The notes beneath the pieces were generated by a model, which saw only the letters and a list, made by a program, of their open reading frames with translations, made no database searches and had not been told where the DNA came from. The position numbers and the translations under genes were made by a program. DNA of 64,000 nt from Spongilla lacustris (taxonomy: Eukaryota; Porifera; Demospongiae; Spongillida; Spongillidae): NCBI GenBank assembly GCA_949361645.1, contig OX442433.1, positions 1,334,973 through 1,398,972 on the forward strand. The letters are read 5' to 3'. Shown piece by piece: positions 44,613 through 54,499 of this stretch. Within the stretch, counting starts at the first letter, position 1, and each line of letters opens with the position of its first letter.

Positions 44613-47600
44613 TCAAAAACACAGCCTCAGTTTCTCTCCCTTCTTCTTCTGGGGCCTGCTAGGAGAGGACTTAGAAGGGCATTGCGGCAGTGAGATAGAA
44701 GGTGCCTGTGGTTGAGACCTTGGACATGGTGCAGAAGATCTTTCATCCAAAGCTTTGAGGGTTGCTTCAAACGCTTCCTTCACATTGAGCCCAGTGTTAG
44801 CTGACACCTTGAAGTGGAGGGACTCTGGGATCTCGTATTCCTCCATCAGCCCTGCCACGGCAAAGGACAAGGATTGTGACACAGAATCTGTGGCCACAGC
44901 ATCTGCTTTGTTCCCCCAGAGGACCAGCATCACATTGTAGCTGTACTTTTTAGCATCCACGATCCAATCTTTGAGTGAGTGCAAGGAGAGTTCGTCTTCC
45001 AGATCGTACACCAGGATGATGGCATGGCAGTTGTGGTAGTAGTTGGCAGTGCAGTCACTGTACTTCTCTACGCCACCAGTGTCCCAAAGGTATGCCTATA
45101 GGAAGATGAGACTGTCCATTTATTTGGCTATTACCCATTGAACTGAAGGCCTATATATGTAGCATGTTGTTCAATTTTCCTCCATTGCACTTTCTTTCAG
45201 TTGATAATTCATTTCCCACGCAACCCACAAATCCTATCCGCTAAATCCCATTACAACACATTACACCACATTATATCACATCTGCATCACATTACATCAC
45301 ATCACATCACATCACATCACATCACATCACATCACATCACATCACATCACATCACATCACATCACATCACATCACATCACATCACATTACATCACATTAC
45401 ATTACATCACATCACATCACATAACATTACATCACACACTGCATCACATCAAAATTCAAAACAGCCTCTGTGTATGTTTGGGAGTGACATGGTAACTGCT
45501 TCCGTTCAAAATCATGCATGGGGTTATGAATATAAATTTTTCAATTGCAGTGCAGCCAAAACAAAATGAATAATTATGGTAGTGTAAAAATTAAAATGCT
45601 TTGGAACCAAAATCGGTTACAGAGGCTCCTACACTTATCCATGAAGAGGAAAGCCCTGCTCTCATGCCTCCCCAAGCCCATGCACACCTCCCCAAGCCCA
45701 TGCACACCTCCCCAAGCCCATGCACACCTCCCCAAGCCCATGCACACCTCCCCAAGCCCATGCACACCTCCCCAAGCCCATGCACACCTCCCCAAGCCCA
45801 TGCACACCTCCCCAAGCCCATGCATACCTCCCCAAGCCCATGCACACCTCCCCAAGCCCATGCACACCTCTCCAAGCCTATGTACACCTCCCCAAGTCCA
45901 TGCACACCTCCCAAAGCCTATGCACACCTCCCCAAGCCTATGCACATCTCCCCAAGCCCATGCACACCTCCCCAAGCCCATGCACACCTCCCCAAGCCCA
46001 TGCACACCTCCCCAAGCTCATGTACACCTCCCCAAGCCCATGCACACCCTCACAAGTCCATGCACACCTCCCCAAGTCCATGCACACCTCCCCAAGCCCA
46101 TGCACACCTCCCCAAGCCCATGCACACCTCCCCAAGCTCATGTACACCTCCCCAAGCCCATGCACACCCTCACAAGTCCATGCACACCTCCCCAAGTCCA
46201 TGCACACCTCCCCAAGCCCATGCACATCTCCCCAAGTCCATGCACACCTCCCCAAGCCCATGCACACCTCCCCAAGCCTATGTACACCTCCCCAAGCCTA
46301 TGTACACCTCCCCAAGCCTATGTACACCTCCCCAAGCCTATGTACACCTTCCCAAGCCCATGCACATCGGCATGTTCTATTCAATGAATGACACAAATGT
46401 CATATTTCCATGCTACATATCCATTTCTATTAGAAACACCGCAGAAGCCTTGTAGAGCATTATACCTATTCTAAACAAATACGCTTCTTATCAATGAGCC
46501 TACATCATGCGGCATATATTATATCATGCTCGCTAAAAAGCACACTCATCTGCATTATACTAAATCTGTTTACTTGTTAAAGGTTGACTGAGCAAGTTAA
46601 TGAGATGAGACTGACATGCTGTAAGCGTTTTGTACTTTGTGTAGCATACAGATATCCATTAAGGGAGTTCTGTACTACCCACCTGTAAACAGGTTTCTAA
46701 ATCATGGATATGGAATCAGCATTTGATACATCAACATCATTTAAAGAAACTTTGCCTTTTCAAAACAAAGATAGCTACTGAGCTGCATTATAAAGCCTGC
46801 TTTTATAGCTGAGAGCATATACGTGTGGTGCTTTCATTGCATAATAATATTAAGTAGCTTTTAAATAAATGGTTCTTACTAATGGACTAATATGTTTATT
46901 ACGGCTAAATTTAAAGCATATTATGAGCTTGACTGTTAATAACTCATGATCACTACTGAAGTTGGTAACTTGAGATCAAAGACTACCGGGGTACTTATTA
47001 GTTATTAACAAGTATCTCTAACGAATATGTTGATTTATGAGGGTTTGATAAAACCGTTTAACTGCTCTTGTTTAATCATAGTGGTATTTGACTGACGAAT
47101 TAATTCGTGTTTTTGTGTTACAAAGCGCATTTCTGAAGTAATTGTCCGGCTGGTATTATTAGTCATAATGGGCGTGGTTCGGTGTACTTATCAACAACTA
47201 TGAAATTTTGATATTGTTTTGTGGGGGGCTGTAGGCTCCAGTCTGCCCCTGTAAAAATAAGTGTGTCTCATTGGAAAATTATACCAGATATCTTTCCATT
47301 TTAATCCCTCAAACACACAAAGACATGCTTATCGTCACCATTCTCATGCAGAAGAATATAGTAAGTTTGCCTTAGCCGGTGCGGTGTGTGGCCGTGTCAT
47401 ATTGCGCCGCACTCCTCCGCTGTCAGTTACACCCCACTGCGTCATACCAACGCTTCATTATGCTCATCGCGCGTGCCATTTGCTGACATAGGCCTATTAA
47501 ACCTTCGTTCGTTCGTAACAAACATATATATATAAGCGTTGTGCTCACGATGAGTTGAGCAACTTGATTTCCAGCCAAGATTTATTTTACATCCTACTTC

Positions 47601-48028
47601 CTGTAGCATGTCTTGACTATAGCTTTACACTAACACACTGACAAATAAAATTGTAGCACACAGTTTTAAGTTCGGGTCCCTCCTGATCCAGTGCTTAGCT
47701 AGATACTTCTCGAATCGCAGTTGGGCAGAGGTGCGTCATTCAGTCTCCTTCGCGTGATACGCTCGCATGTGTGTGCGTAGTAAGTGTGTGGTGGTTAATT
47801 GGTGCAGAAACTAGCTCGAGCTGCGTTGACAACAATTTTTATGCAATTATATGTACATGTATAGTACTTTACCTCGAGTGGCTTGCCATTCACAGTTGTC
47901 TTGTACACATATCTGTCAACTCCTTGTGCTCTCGATGAATCTATGACTTGTTTGTTCATCAGCCGCAAGAATAAGGAGGTTTTCCCAACGCCATACCTCC
48001 CTCCCAACACAACTGTGTAACCAGACAT
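44613..48028 (-). CDS. Atypical small GTPase F, BEL element upstream
   Basis: Minus strand, two exons: 47873-48028 (donor GTAAAG) and 44613-45095 (acceptor TATAG), phase 0, about 212 aa. Exon 1: MSGYTVVLGGRYGVGKTSLF (Walker A, Tyr at Ras position 12), then QGVDRYVYKTTVNGKPLE. The latter aligns with the Rab GVDF/interswitch region but lacks the switch I threonine. Exon 2: AYLWDTGGVEKYSD (Gln61 is Val), HAIILVYD, LWGNKADAV (G4 intact), VSANTG (SAK changed to SAN) and a Ser/Pro-rich tail ending KLRLCF with one cysteine, so prenylation is doubtful. A complete BEL/Pao retrotransposon begins 14 bp upstream of the start codon's 5' duplication. The 2.78-kb intron carries two minisatellites and one copy of a segmental duplication. 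Confidence 0.8.
45244..45440. repeat. (ATCAC)n microsatellite in intron of F
   Basis: About 38 copies of a pentanucleotide CATCA with occasional T variants. Confidence 0.95.
45664..46368. repeat. 20-bp minisatellite in intron of F
   Basis: About 35 copies of CCCAAGCCCATGCACACCTC. An internal block of variants at about 46017-46076 is repeated exactly 120 bp later (46137-46196). All frames stay open, giving false ORFs on both strands. Confidence 0.95.
46369..46842. other. AT-rich intron sequence of F
   Basis: Part of the intron of gene F. No further feature was recognised. Confidence 0.5.
46843..47630. repeat. Segmental duplication, copy 1 (intron of F)
   Basis: About 0.8 kb shares ordered blocks with 57258-58048 in the same orientation. 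Blocks include CACTACTGAAGTTGGTAAC, GGCTCCAGTCTGCCCCTGTA, CAAACACACAAAGACATGCT, GCCATTTGCTGACATA and TTAAACCTTCGTTCGTTCGT. Divergence is moderate with many indels. No coding frame is conserved between the copies. Confidence 0.8.
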
Positions 48029-48041
48029 GGTACGCTGGATG

Positions 48042-48046
48042 GGTGT
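48042..48046. repeat. Target-site duplication, left (GGTGT)
   Basis: GGTGT directly precedes the 5' LTR and is repeated after the 3' LTR at 54121-54125. A 5-bp duplication is typical of BEL/Pao integration. Confidence 0.9.
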
Positions 48047-48211
48047 TGTCAGAAATTAGTGACGTGATATGAATATAATGAGTTTTCTGTGTAATTGTTT
48101 TACGGTATGTACATTAGGGTTTTTTCTTTGATAAGATATCAAGTTCTCAGAGAGATAGACGCGCAGCGCGTTAAATGTACGAATTACCTTGATGAACCGT
48201 GAATCCTAACA
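48047..48211 (+). repeat. BEL 5' LTR
   Basis: A 165-bp LTR beginning TGTCAGAAATTAGTGACG and ending GTGAATCCTAACA. It is short for the superfamily. No obvious TATA box or AATAAA is present. Confidence 0.95.
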
Positions 48212-48212
48212 T

Positions 48213-48229
48213 TGGTCCTTCGAGCCGGG
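48213..48229 (+). promoter_or_regulatory. BEL primer-binding site (tRNA-Tyr type)
   Basis: TGGTCCTTCGAGCCGGG begins one base after the LTR. It is complementary to the 3' end of animal tRNA-Tyr including CCA (acceptor CGAAGGA plus CCA), as I recall that tRNA. Confidence 0.8.
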
Positions 48230-48254
48230 AATTCTCAAGGTAATATTTGAGAAA

Positions 48255-51200
48255 ATGAGTGAACAAGAACGTGCTTTGGCAAGAAAGAAGCACGTACGAA
48301 GAGGCCATCGAGCGTCTGTGACGCGAATGTTGGCTCAAGTAAACGAAATGCTGGAATCACCCGAACTGGACGTTTCGAAGCTGAAGCAGTTCAGGAGCGG
48401 TTTGGTAGAGAAGCAACGTATACTGCGTGCTTTGGATGCTGAACTATTGGAAGCGGCTATTACGGAAGAAGACATAGGTGAGGAGATACAACAGTCAGAC
48501 TTGTATTCTGAGAGAATTGAACTCGCTATTATTCGAACCGACGGCGTTCTCCAAACGCAACCCGGAATTTCAGATGTTCGACTAGGTGAGCGACAATTAG
48601 GAACCACGTCTGTACCAGTGGAGATCTCCCGTGAAGATGTGCCCTGGAATTCAAGGGATGTGTCTGGCGGGGGCGTTATTGCAGCTCCAACTAGAGGAGT
48701 TTCTACCCCGTCTGAAATCAGTTACTCTCCTGCATCCATATCAGAACGATATGTACCCGATGCTGTCAATCCAGTTATTAGTAGATCAAGAGTACATGTA
48801 AAGCTCCCAAAGCTTTCAATGAAGAAGTTTAATGGCAATCTCACTACGTGGACTACATTTTGGGACTCATTTGAGGCTACGGTCCACGCAAATCCAGATC
48901 TCAGCAACATTGATAAGTTCAACTATTTGAACTCATTGCTTGAAGGCAGTGCGGCAGAAGCTATATCTGGTCTTTCTCTTACTGCATCTAACTATGAAGA
49001 AGCTGTGGCTGTGCTGAAGAAGCGTTTTGGAAACACCCAGCTAATAATAAACAAACACATGGATGCACTGCTAAGCTTGGATCCTGTGACATCAACCAAT
49101 ACCAAGGTTCTTCGTTGCCTCTGTGATCAGATTGACTCCCATATAAGAAGCCTTAAGTCTCTGGATGTCCCTTCATCTTCATATGGCCGATTATTGTCTT
49201 CTGTGCTGATGAGCAAGATACCCCAGGAGCTTAGGCTGATAGTTAGCAGAAAGGTTAGCTGTGAGAACTTCGACTTTGATGAAATTATGAAGGTAATCGA
49301 AGATGAAATTGATGCAAGAGAACGTGTTTTTGTGAACTTGGCTGGTCAAGTCAAGAAACAGACAAAGGAGCTCCAGACAGCAGCAGCTTTGGTAACACAC
49401 GAGGAGACTACAGAGACAATTTGTGTGTACTGCAATCGGGCACACTTATCAGGTTCATGCCGTACAGTGACAAAAGCTGATGAAAGGAAGAATATTTTAA
49501 TGAAAACAGGGCGGTGTTTTGTTTGTCTAAAGAAATACCACAGGAGTCGAGACTGCCGTTCTTCAGTAAGGTGTTCCAATTGTAATGGGAGACATCATTC
49601 TAGCATTTGTGGCAAGATAACAGATACTGTCAAGTCTACTCTCACATCTGTAGACGTCTCTCAATCTAAATCTCCATCGACACCTGGTTCATCTTCGTAT
49701 GGCAGTCCATCACCACATTCTGGCAGCACTAGGCCAAAAAATCTGTCAGCGATTTCGATGTATGTGGATTCTCGTACACCCGTACTCCTTCAGACAGCTA
49801 CAACAATTGTACGCCCACCCAATCTGTCATCACCGACAGTGCGCACAAGAATCATATTAGACACCGGCAGTCAGCGATCATATGTGACACAGCGATTAAA
49901 GGAAAAGCTTTCTTTGCATTTGGAACGTGTTGAAACACTGCTGATAAAGACGTTTGGCTCCACTGAAGAACAACCACAGTATCGTGATGTTGTGAAACTT
50001 GTCCTAACAACTAGAGATGGTCCTGACCTTGAACTTGAATTTGTTGTTGTACCACTCATCTGCGAGACTTTATCTGGCCAGCAGATATCCCGTGCAGTCG
50101 AGTTGTATCCACACCTGTTTGGTTTTGAAATGGCAGATATCTTTGAAGATGACAATATGGATGTAAACATTCTGATAGGGCTAGACCATTATTGGAGAGT
50201 TGTGTCTGGTAGTACTGTGAGTGGAAAATCTGGACCAACTGCTATAGGTACCAAATTTGGTTGGGTGTTGTCTGGACCCATGACTGGCATGACAGTGGAC
50301 ACAACCGTTACTAACTTCATATCATCGCTTGTCTTGAAGCTGGATACCCTTCCTTTGCAGTGCTCAGATGACACTTTAGAAAGAACATTAAGAAGGTTTT
50401 GGGATCTAGAATCATTGGGCATTCTGAGTGAGGAACCCACCTTGTATGACAAGTTTGCAGACAGTATTAGGTTTATTGACAACCGTTACCAAGTACACCT
50501 TCCATGGAAGGAAATTCACCCTGTTTTGCCTCAAAACTATGAACTGAGTGAAAACCGGCTAAGGGGCCTGTTAAGACGTCTGCAATCTGACAAGGAAATG
50601 CTTCGTGATTATGACTCTGTAATCAAGGACCAGTTCAGCAAAGGTATTATAGAGTTAGTTCAGAAACCTTGGGCTAGTGATTTTAGTGGCAAAATTCACT
50701 ACATCCCTCATCATGCTGTTATCAGACGGGATAAGAAAACAACAAAACTTAGGATTGTATATGATGCTTCGGCAAGATCTGCAGGCCCATCGTTGAATGA
50801 CTGTCTGTACGCTGGTCCAAGTTTTGGTCAGAATATTTTGGATATCATCCTTCGTTTTCGAATGTATATGATAGCCTTGATAGGTGACATAGAGAAGGCA
50901 TTTCTCATGGTCTCAGTCGCTCCTGAAGATAGAGATGTACTACGTTTTCTGTGGGTTGACGATGTTGCCAAGGAATTTCCACAGATACTTGTTTTTCGCT
51001 TCACCCGAGTAGTGTTTGGCGTTTCATCCAGCCCTTTCCTCTTAAATGCGACACTCAAATACCACATGGAATCTTTCAAAGATATCGATCTTCCATATGT
51101 TGAAAAATTTCTCAAGTCAATCTATGTGGACGATGTCACTCTTGGAGCAGATGATGAAGAAGAGTTGTACGATTTGTACGAGAAGTCCAAACGTCGACTG

Positions 51201-53918
51201 GCAGAAGGTGGGTTCAATTTAAGGAAGCTTATTTGTAGCTCACCAACCTCACAAGCTAGGATTGATCGTCATGAATGTGATCTCACACAAAGGGTTGATT
51301 TGCAGAATTCTGAGGATGACCAGTCGTATACCAAAGCTACACTTGTCGGAGATGTGCAGTGTGATGAGATACAGAAGGTTTTGGGGGTACTATGGAACCC
51401 TGTTGGTGACTGTCTTGTCTTCGACACTAGTAATATCTATAAGTTGGCCTTGGGCGTGCAGCCCACAAAGCGCAGTGTTGTGAGCCTAATATCACGTTTT
51501 TTCGATCCAATAGGAGTCATCTCACCTATCACTGTCAAGTTCAAGATGTTTGCTCAAGAGCTTTGTGAGGCCAACTTGGCCTGGGATGCAATACTCAGTA
51601 ACGAGCTGGTAGTGAAGTGGAATAATTTGGTCTCCAGTTTGCAATGTCCAGGTGCACTCTCCATTCCCAGATGCTACTTTAGTGGAATTGAAAAATCTGC
51701 AGCACACTGCAGTCTGAGAGGGTTTTGTGATGCATCTATGGGAGCCTATGCTGCTGTGGTATACTTAATGATCAAGTCCTCTGCAAGTATAGTTGTTCGT
51801 TTTGTTGTTGCAAAATCACGAGTTGCTCCAGTGCACAACAAGACTATTCCTAGATTGGAGCTATTGGCTGCTTTACTTCTTGCAAGGTTAATGAACAGTG
51901 TTACAGGGGCTCTCCAACCTGAATTGAAACTGGCCGATCCGAGATGTTATACTGATTCGCAGGTTGCACTTTGTTGGATCAAGCATGAAGACCGTGAGTG
52001 GAAGCAGTTTGTCCAAAATCGGGTCACTGCTATCAGGAGACTAGTACCCTCCGAACATTGGAACCATTGCTCGGGAATTTCGAATCCAGCAGATATTCCT
52101 TCTAGAGGCGCAAGCATGACTGAACTCTCTAGTTCATCACTGTGGTTAGATGGTCCACAATGGCTTACAAGTGGTGATGCAGATCATGAGTGTAGGGAAG
52201 TACGTATTCCAGAGGATTGTATGAAAGAAATGAAGGGCACAACAGAAGATGTGTCCACAGAGGTGCTAACGGTCTTGACCAATGAACCTAAGGATGATCT
52301 TATTTTACAATGTGAAGAGTTCAGTATCTTGCGAAGGCTCCTAATCGTATCATCTTATGTGATACAGTTTGTTGATAAGCTCATAACAAGGAGATCAAAC
52401 ATAGCACACAACAGGGGCACCGAGTACTACTTAACACGGGCAGAGATCTATTGGATCACGGTTATACAACGATCACTATTACAGAGCAAGAGTTTTGGTA
52501 TGTGGAAGCATCAGTTCGGCGTGTTCGTTGATAATGAAGGAATTTGGAGATGTTGTGGCCGTTTGGGTAATGCCGACATTCCAGACTCTTCGAAATATCC
52601 CATTTTACTTGATGCCAAACATCATGTAACTGCATTGATCGTAAAGGCATGTCATGAGAAAGTCTTACATGGAGGTGTTAAGAGCACTCTAACTGAGCTG
52701 CGCTCGAGATATTGGGCTGTAAAGGGAAGGAGTCTCGTGAAGAAGATTCTTCATCGTTGTGTGATATGTAGGAGGTTTAATGGAAGACCATATTTACCTC
52801 CACCACCTCCCCCATTACCTGACTTCAGGGTGCAGGAATCTCAACCATTTTCTTATACTGGAGTGGACTTCGCGGGCCCACTTTATGTGAAGGGAAGTGA
52901 AAGCAACAGCAAGGTCTGGGTATGTCTGTTCACATGTTGCTCGACCCGTGCCCTGCATTTAGAGGTTGTTCCAGATCTCACCACTGAAGCCTTTATGAGG
53001 TGTTTTCGACGGTTTACGGCAAGGAAGGGAACTCCACGCAAGATCATTTCTGACAATGCCAAAACTTTCAAATCTGCCAAGAAGGTCATAACTGGCATAT
53101 TAAGTGACTCAACAGCCAAAGGTCTTCTTGAACGTTTTCACACTCAATGGCAGTTCAACTTAGAACGTGCACCATGGTGGGGTGGAATATTCGAAAGGTT
53201 GATTGGGTTGATGAAAGGTTGTCTTAAGAAGACAATTGGACAGGCCAGGATTTCCTATGATGAGCTAGTGACAATAGTGGCTGAAGTTGAGATTACATTA
53301 AACTCTCGCCCATTGACATTTGTTTGTGCCGAAGATCTGGACGAACCACTAACCCCTTCTCATCTTCTTGTTGGCTATAGACTGAACAACTTACCTGATC
53401 CACTTTGTGACGATGACAGAGATCCTACCTATGGTGAAGCACACTCGTCCTTTGATCTGTCAAAGAGATTGAAACATCTGAGTGTAATGTTGAAACACTT
53501 TTGGAACCGATGGCGGAGGGAGTATCTCACAGAATTGAGAGAGCATCACCGTTACTCCAGGGGCTCTGTAGTTCAAGATCTCATTCAGATTGGTGATGTT
53601 GTCATTCTGTTTGATAAGAACCTGCCAAGGACGCTATGGAAATTAGCAAGAGTTGTGGAGCTCATTCGTGGCAATGATGGGTTTGTAAGAGGTGCATGTG
53701 TAAGGACCAAGGGTGAAACTGGACATACATCGATACTGAGACGACCCATTCAACACTTGTACCCGCTAGAGGTGTCAGCAAGGAATTCAATTGTGGTGCA
53801 GGAACCTGCACATGCTGCACATGACACTGACACAATTCAGCGACTTGCTAAGCGAATGGCTTTCCAGAAGGCAGTACAGAGAATTCAAAACTTGGCCCAG
53901 GATCTCAATGCTGACTGA
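48255..53918 (+). CDS. BEL/Pao gag-pol polyprotein
   Basis: One open frame of 1887 aa. The N-terminus is coiled-coil-like and charged. A DUF1759-type Gag region (LPKLSMKKFNGNLTTWTTFW) spans about residues 184-370. Three zinc knuckles of C/H type lie at about 391-455. The aspartic protease (IILDTGSQ) is near 533. The reverse transcriptase spans about 800-1000, with RIVYDASA and the catalytic YVDD at about 957. A Pao-type RNase H follows (FCDAS at about 1158 and YTDSQVALCW at about 1232). The integrase has an HHCC zinc domain (about 1470-1507) and the D, D, E triad near 1538, 1600 and 1647 (GVDFAG, ISDNAK, GGIFERL). DUF5641 lies at about 1725-1840. All expected catalytic motifs are present and no stop interrupts them. 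No env follows. The start Met lies 25 bp after the primer-binding site. Confidence 0.95.
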   Translation: MSEQERALARKKHVRRGHRASVTRMLAQVNEMLESPELDVSKLKQFRSGLVEKQRILRALDAELLEAAITEEDIGEEIQQSDLYSERIELAIIRTDGVLQTQPGISDVRLGERQLGTTSVPVEISREDVPWNSRDVSGGGVIAAPTRGVSTPSEISYSPASISERYVPDAVNPVISRSRVHVKLPKLSMKKFNGNLTTWTTFWDSFEATVHANPDLSNIDKFNYLNSLLEGSAAEAISGLSLTASNYEEAVAVLKKRFGNTQLIINKHMDALLSLDPVTSTNTKVLRCLCDQIDSHIRSLKSLDVPSSSYGRLLSSVLMSKIPQELRLIVSRKVSCENFDFDEIMKVIEDEIDARERVFVNLAGQVKKQTKELQTAAALVTHEETTETICVYCNRAHLSGSCRTVTKADERKNILMKTGRCFVCLKKYHRSRDCRSSVRCSNCNGRHHSSICGKITDTVKSTLTSVDVSQSKSPSTPGSSSYGSPSPHSGSTRPKNLSAISMYVDSRTPVLLQTATTIVRPPNLSSPTVRTRIILDTGSQRSYVTQRLKEKLSLHLERVETLLIKTFGSTEEQPQYRDVVKLVLTTRDGPDLELEFVVVPLICETLSGQQISRAVELYPHLFGFEMADIFEDDNMDVNILIGLDHYWRVVSGSTVSGKSGPTAIGTKFGWVLSGPMTGMTVDTTVTNFISSLVLKLDTLPLQCSDDTLERTLRRFWDLESLGILSEEPTLYDKFADSIRFIDNRYQVHLPWKEIHPVLPQNYELSENRLRGLLRRLQSDKEMLRDYDSVIKDQFSKGIIELVQKPWASDFSGKIHYIPHHAVIRRDKKTTKLRIVYDASARSAGPSLNDCLYAGPSFGQNILDIILRFRMYMIALIGDIEKAFLMVSVAPEDRDVLRFLWVDDVAKEFPQILVFRFTRVVFGVSSSPFLLNATLKYHMESFKDIDLPYVEKFLKSIYVDDVTLGADDEEELYDLYEKSKRRLAEGGFNLRKLICSSPTSQARIDRHECDLTQRVDLQNSEDDQSYTKATLVGDVQCDEIQKVLGVLWNPVGDCLVFDTSNIYKLALGVQPTKRSVVSLISRFFDPIGVISPITVKFKMFAQELCEANLAWDAILSNELVVKWNNLVSSLQCPGALSIPRCYFSGIEKSAAHCSLRGFCDASMGAYAAVVYLMIKSSASIVVRFVVAKSRVAPVHNKTIPRLELLAALLLARLMNSVTGALQPELKLADPRCYTDSQVALCWIKHEDREWKQFVQNRVTAIRRLVPSEHWNHCSGISNPADIPSRGASMTELSSSSLWLDGPQWLTSGDADHECREVRIPEDCMKEMKGTTEDVSTEVLTVLTNEPKDDLILQCEEFSILRRLLIVSSYVIQFVDKLITRRSNIAHNRGTEYYLTRAEIYWITVIQRSLLQSKSFGMWKHQFGVFVDNEGIWRCCGRLGNADIPDSSKYPILLDAKHHVTALIVKACHEKVLHGGVKSTLTELRSRYWAVKGRSLVKKILHRCVICRRFNGRPYLPPPPPPLPDFRVQESQPFSYTGVDFAGPLYVKGSESNSKVWVCLFTCCSTRALHLEVVPDLTTEAFMRCFRRFTARKGTPRKIISDNAKTFKSAKKVITGILSDSTAKGLLERFHTQWQFNLERAPWWGGIFERLIGLMKGCLKKTIGQARISYDELVTIVAEVEITLNSRPLTFVCAEDLDEPLTPSHLLVGYRLNNLPDPLCDDDRDPTYGEAHSSFDLSKRLKHLSVMLKHFWNRWRREYLTELREHHRYSRGSVVQDLIQIGDVVILFDKNLPRTLWKLARVVELIRGNDGFVRGACVRTKGETGHTSILRRPIQHLYPLEVSARNSIVVQEPAHAAHDTDTIQRLAKRMAFQKAVQRIQNLAQDLNAD

Positions 53919-53943
53919 ACTTACACAGTTGACTACTTAGTCA

Positions 53944-53955
53944 ACGGGGGCAGGA
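53944..53955 (+). promoter_or_regulatory. BEL polypurine tract
   Basis: ACGGGGGCAGGA immediately precedes the 3' LTR. Its position and purine bias fit the plus-strand primer. Confidence 0.75.
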
Positions 53956-54120
53956 TGTCAGAAATTAGTGACGTGATATGAATATAATGAGTTTTCTGTG
54001 TAATTGTTTTACGGTATGTACATTAGGGTTTTTTCTTTGATAAGATATCAAGTTCTCAGAGAGATAGACGCGCAGCGCGTTAAATGTACGAATTACCTTG
54101 ATGAACCGTGAATCCTAACA
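53956..54120 (+). repeat. BEL 3' LTR
   Basis: 165 bp, apparently identical to the 5' LTR over its whole length. Confidence 0.95.
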
Positions 54121-54499
54121 GGTGTGGTCTTCAGCATAAAACTGCCATGGGCGTGGTTGACGGTGGTCACTATACACATGTAATCACTAGAAGATATTAA
54201 AATAGAATAAAATTAGTGATGCAAGATTTGTAGACACCAATTGAGTAAAAAGTAAGGAAACAAGAAATTATAGTTTACTAATTTATATAAATATTACATA
54301 ACCCGTAATGTAGCCGTTAATATGGTGTGCCTGTTTACTTTCTGACGAGCACTACGGTGGTTTCTGGCCACAATGAACTAAAAGTCACTGTTGCAGGATT
54401 TAAAGATACTCTTAAGATGCCTACTGCAAAACTAATGAAATAGAAAATGCTATTAACGATATTCTGAACTATGGCATTCAATTCGCCGCTACCGAATAA
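54121..54499. other. TSD and displaced upstream region of F, MITE relic
   Basis: 54121-54125 is the right GGTGT target-site duplication. The following sequence (GGTCTTCAGCATAAAACTGC) was next to the start of GTPase F before the BEL insertion and probably contains its original promoter. At 54214-54300 lies a relic of the palindromic MITE seen at 14429 (ATTTGTAGACACCAATTGAG). Confidence 0.6.

Larger units (their letters stand above)
48047..54120 (+). mobile_element. Intact BEL/Pao LTR retrotransposon
   Basis: A complete 6074-bp element. It has 165-bp LTRs (TGTCAG to CTAACA) that look identical, a GGTGT target-site duplication, a primer-binding site complementary to tRNA-Tyr, a single uninterrupted 1887-codon gag-pol frame and a polypurine tract. 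There is no envelope frame. Identical LTRs and an open polyprotein indicate a very recent insertion that may still be active. It is oriented opposite to GTPase F and sits immediately upstream of F's start codon. Confidence 0.95.

Noticed and set aside
45545..46455. Overlapping 220-284-codon frames rich in Pro/His or Trp/Gly
   Set aside because: They result from the 20-bp minisatellite in the intron of GTPase F and occur on both strands.
48335..53119. Minus-strand ORFs inside the BEL element
   Set aside because: They are antisense shadows of the gag-pol frame with no motifs of their own.
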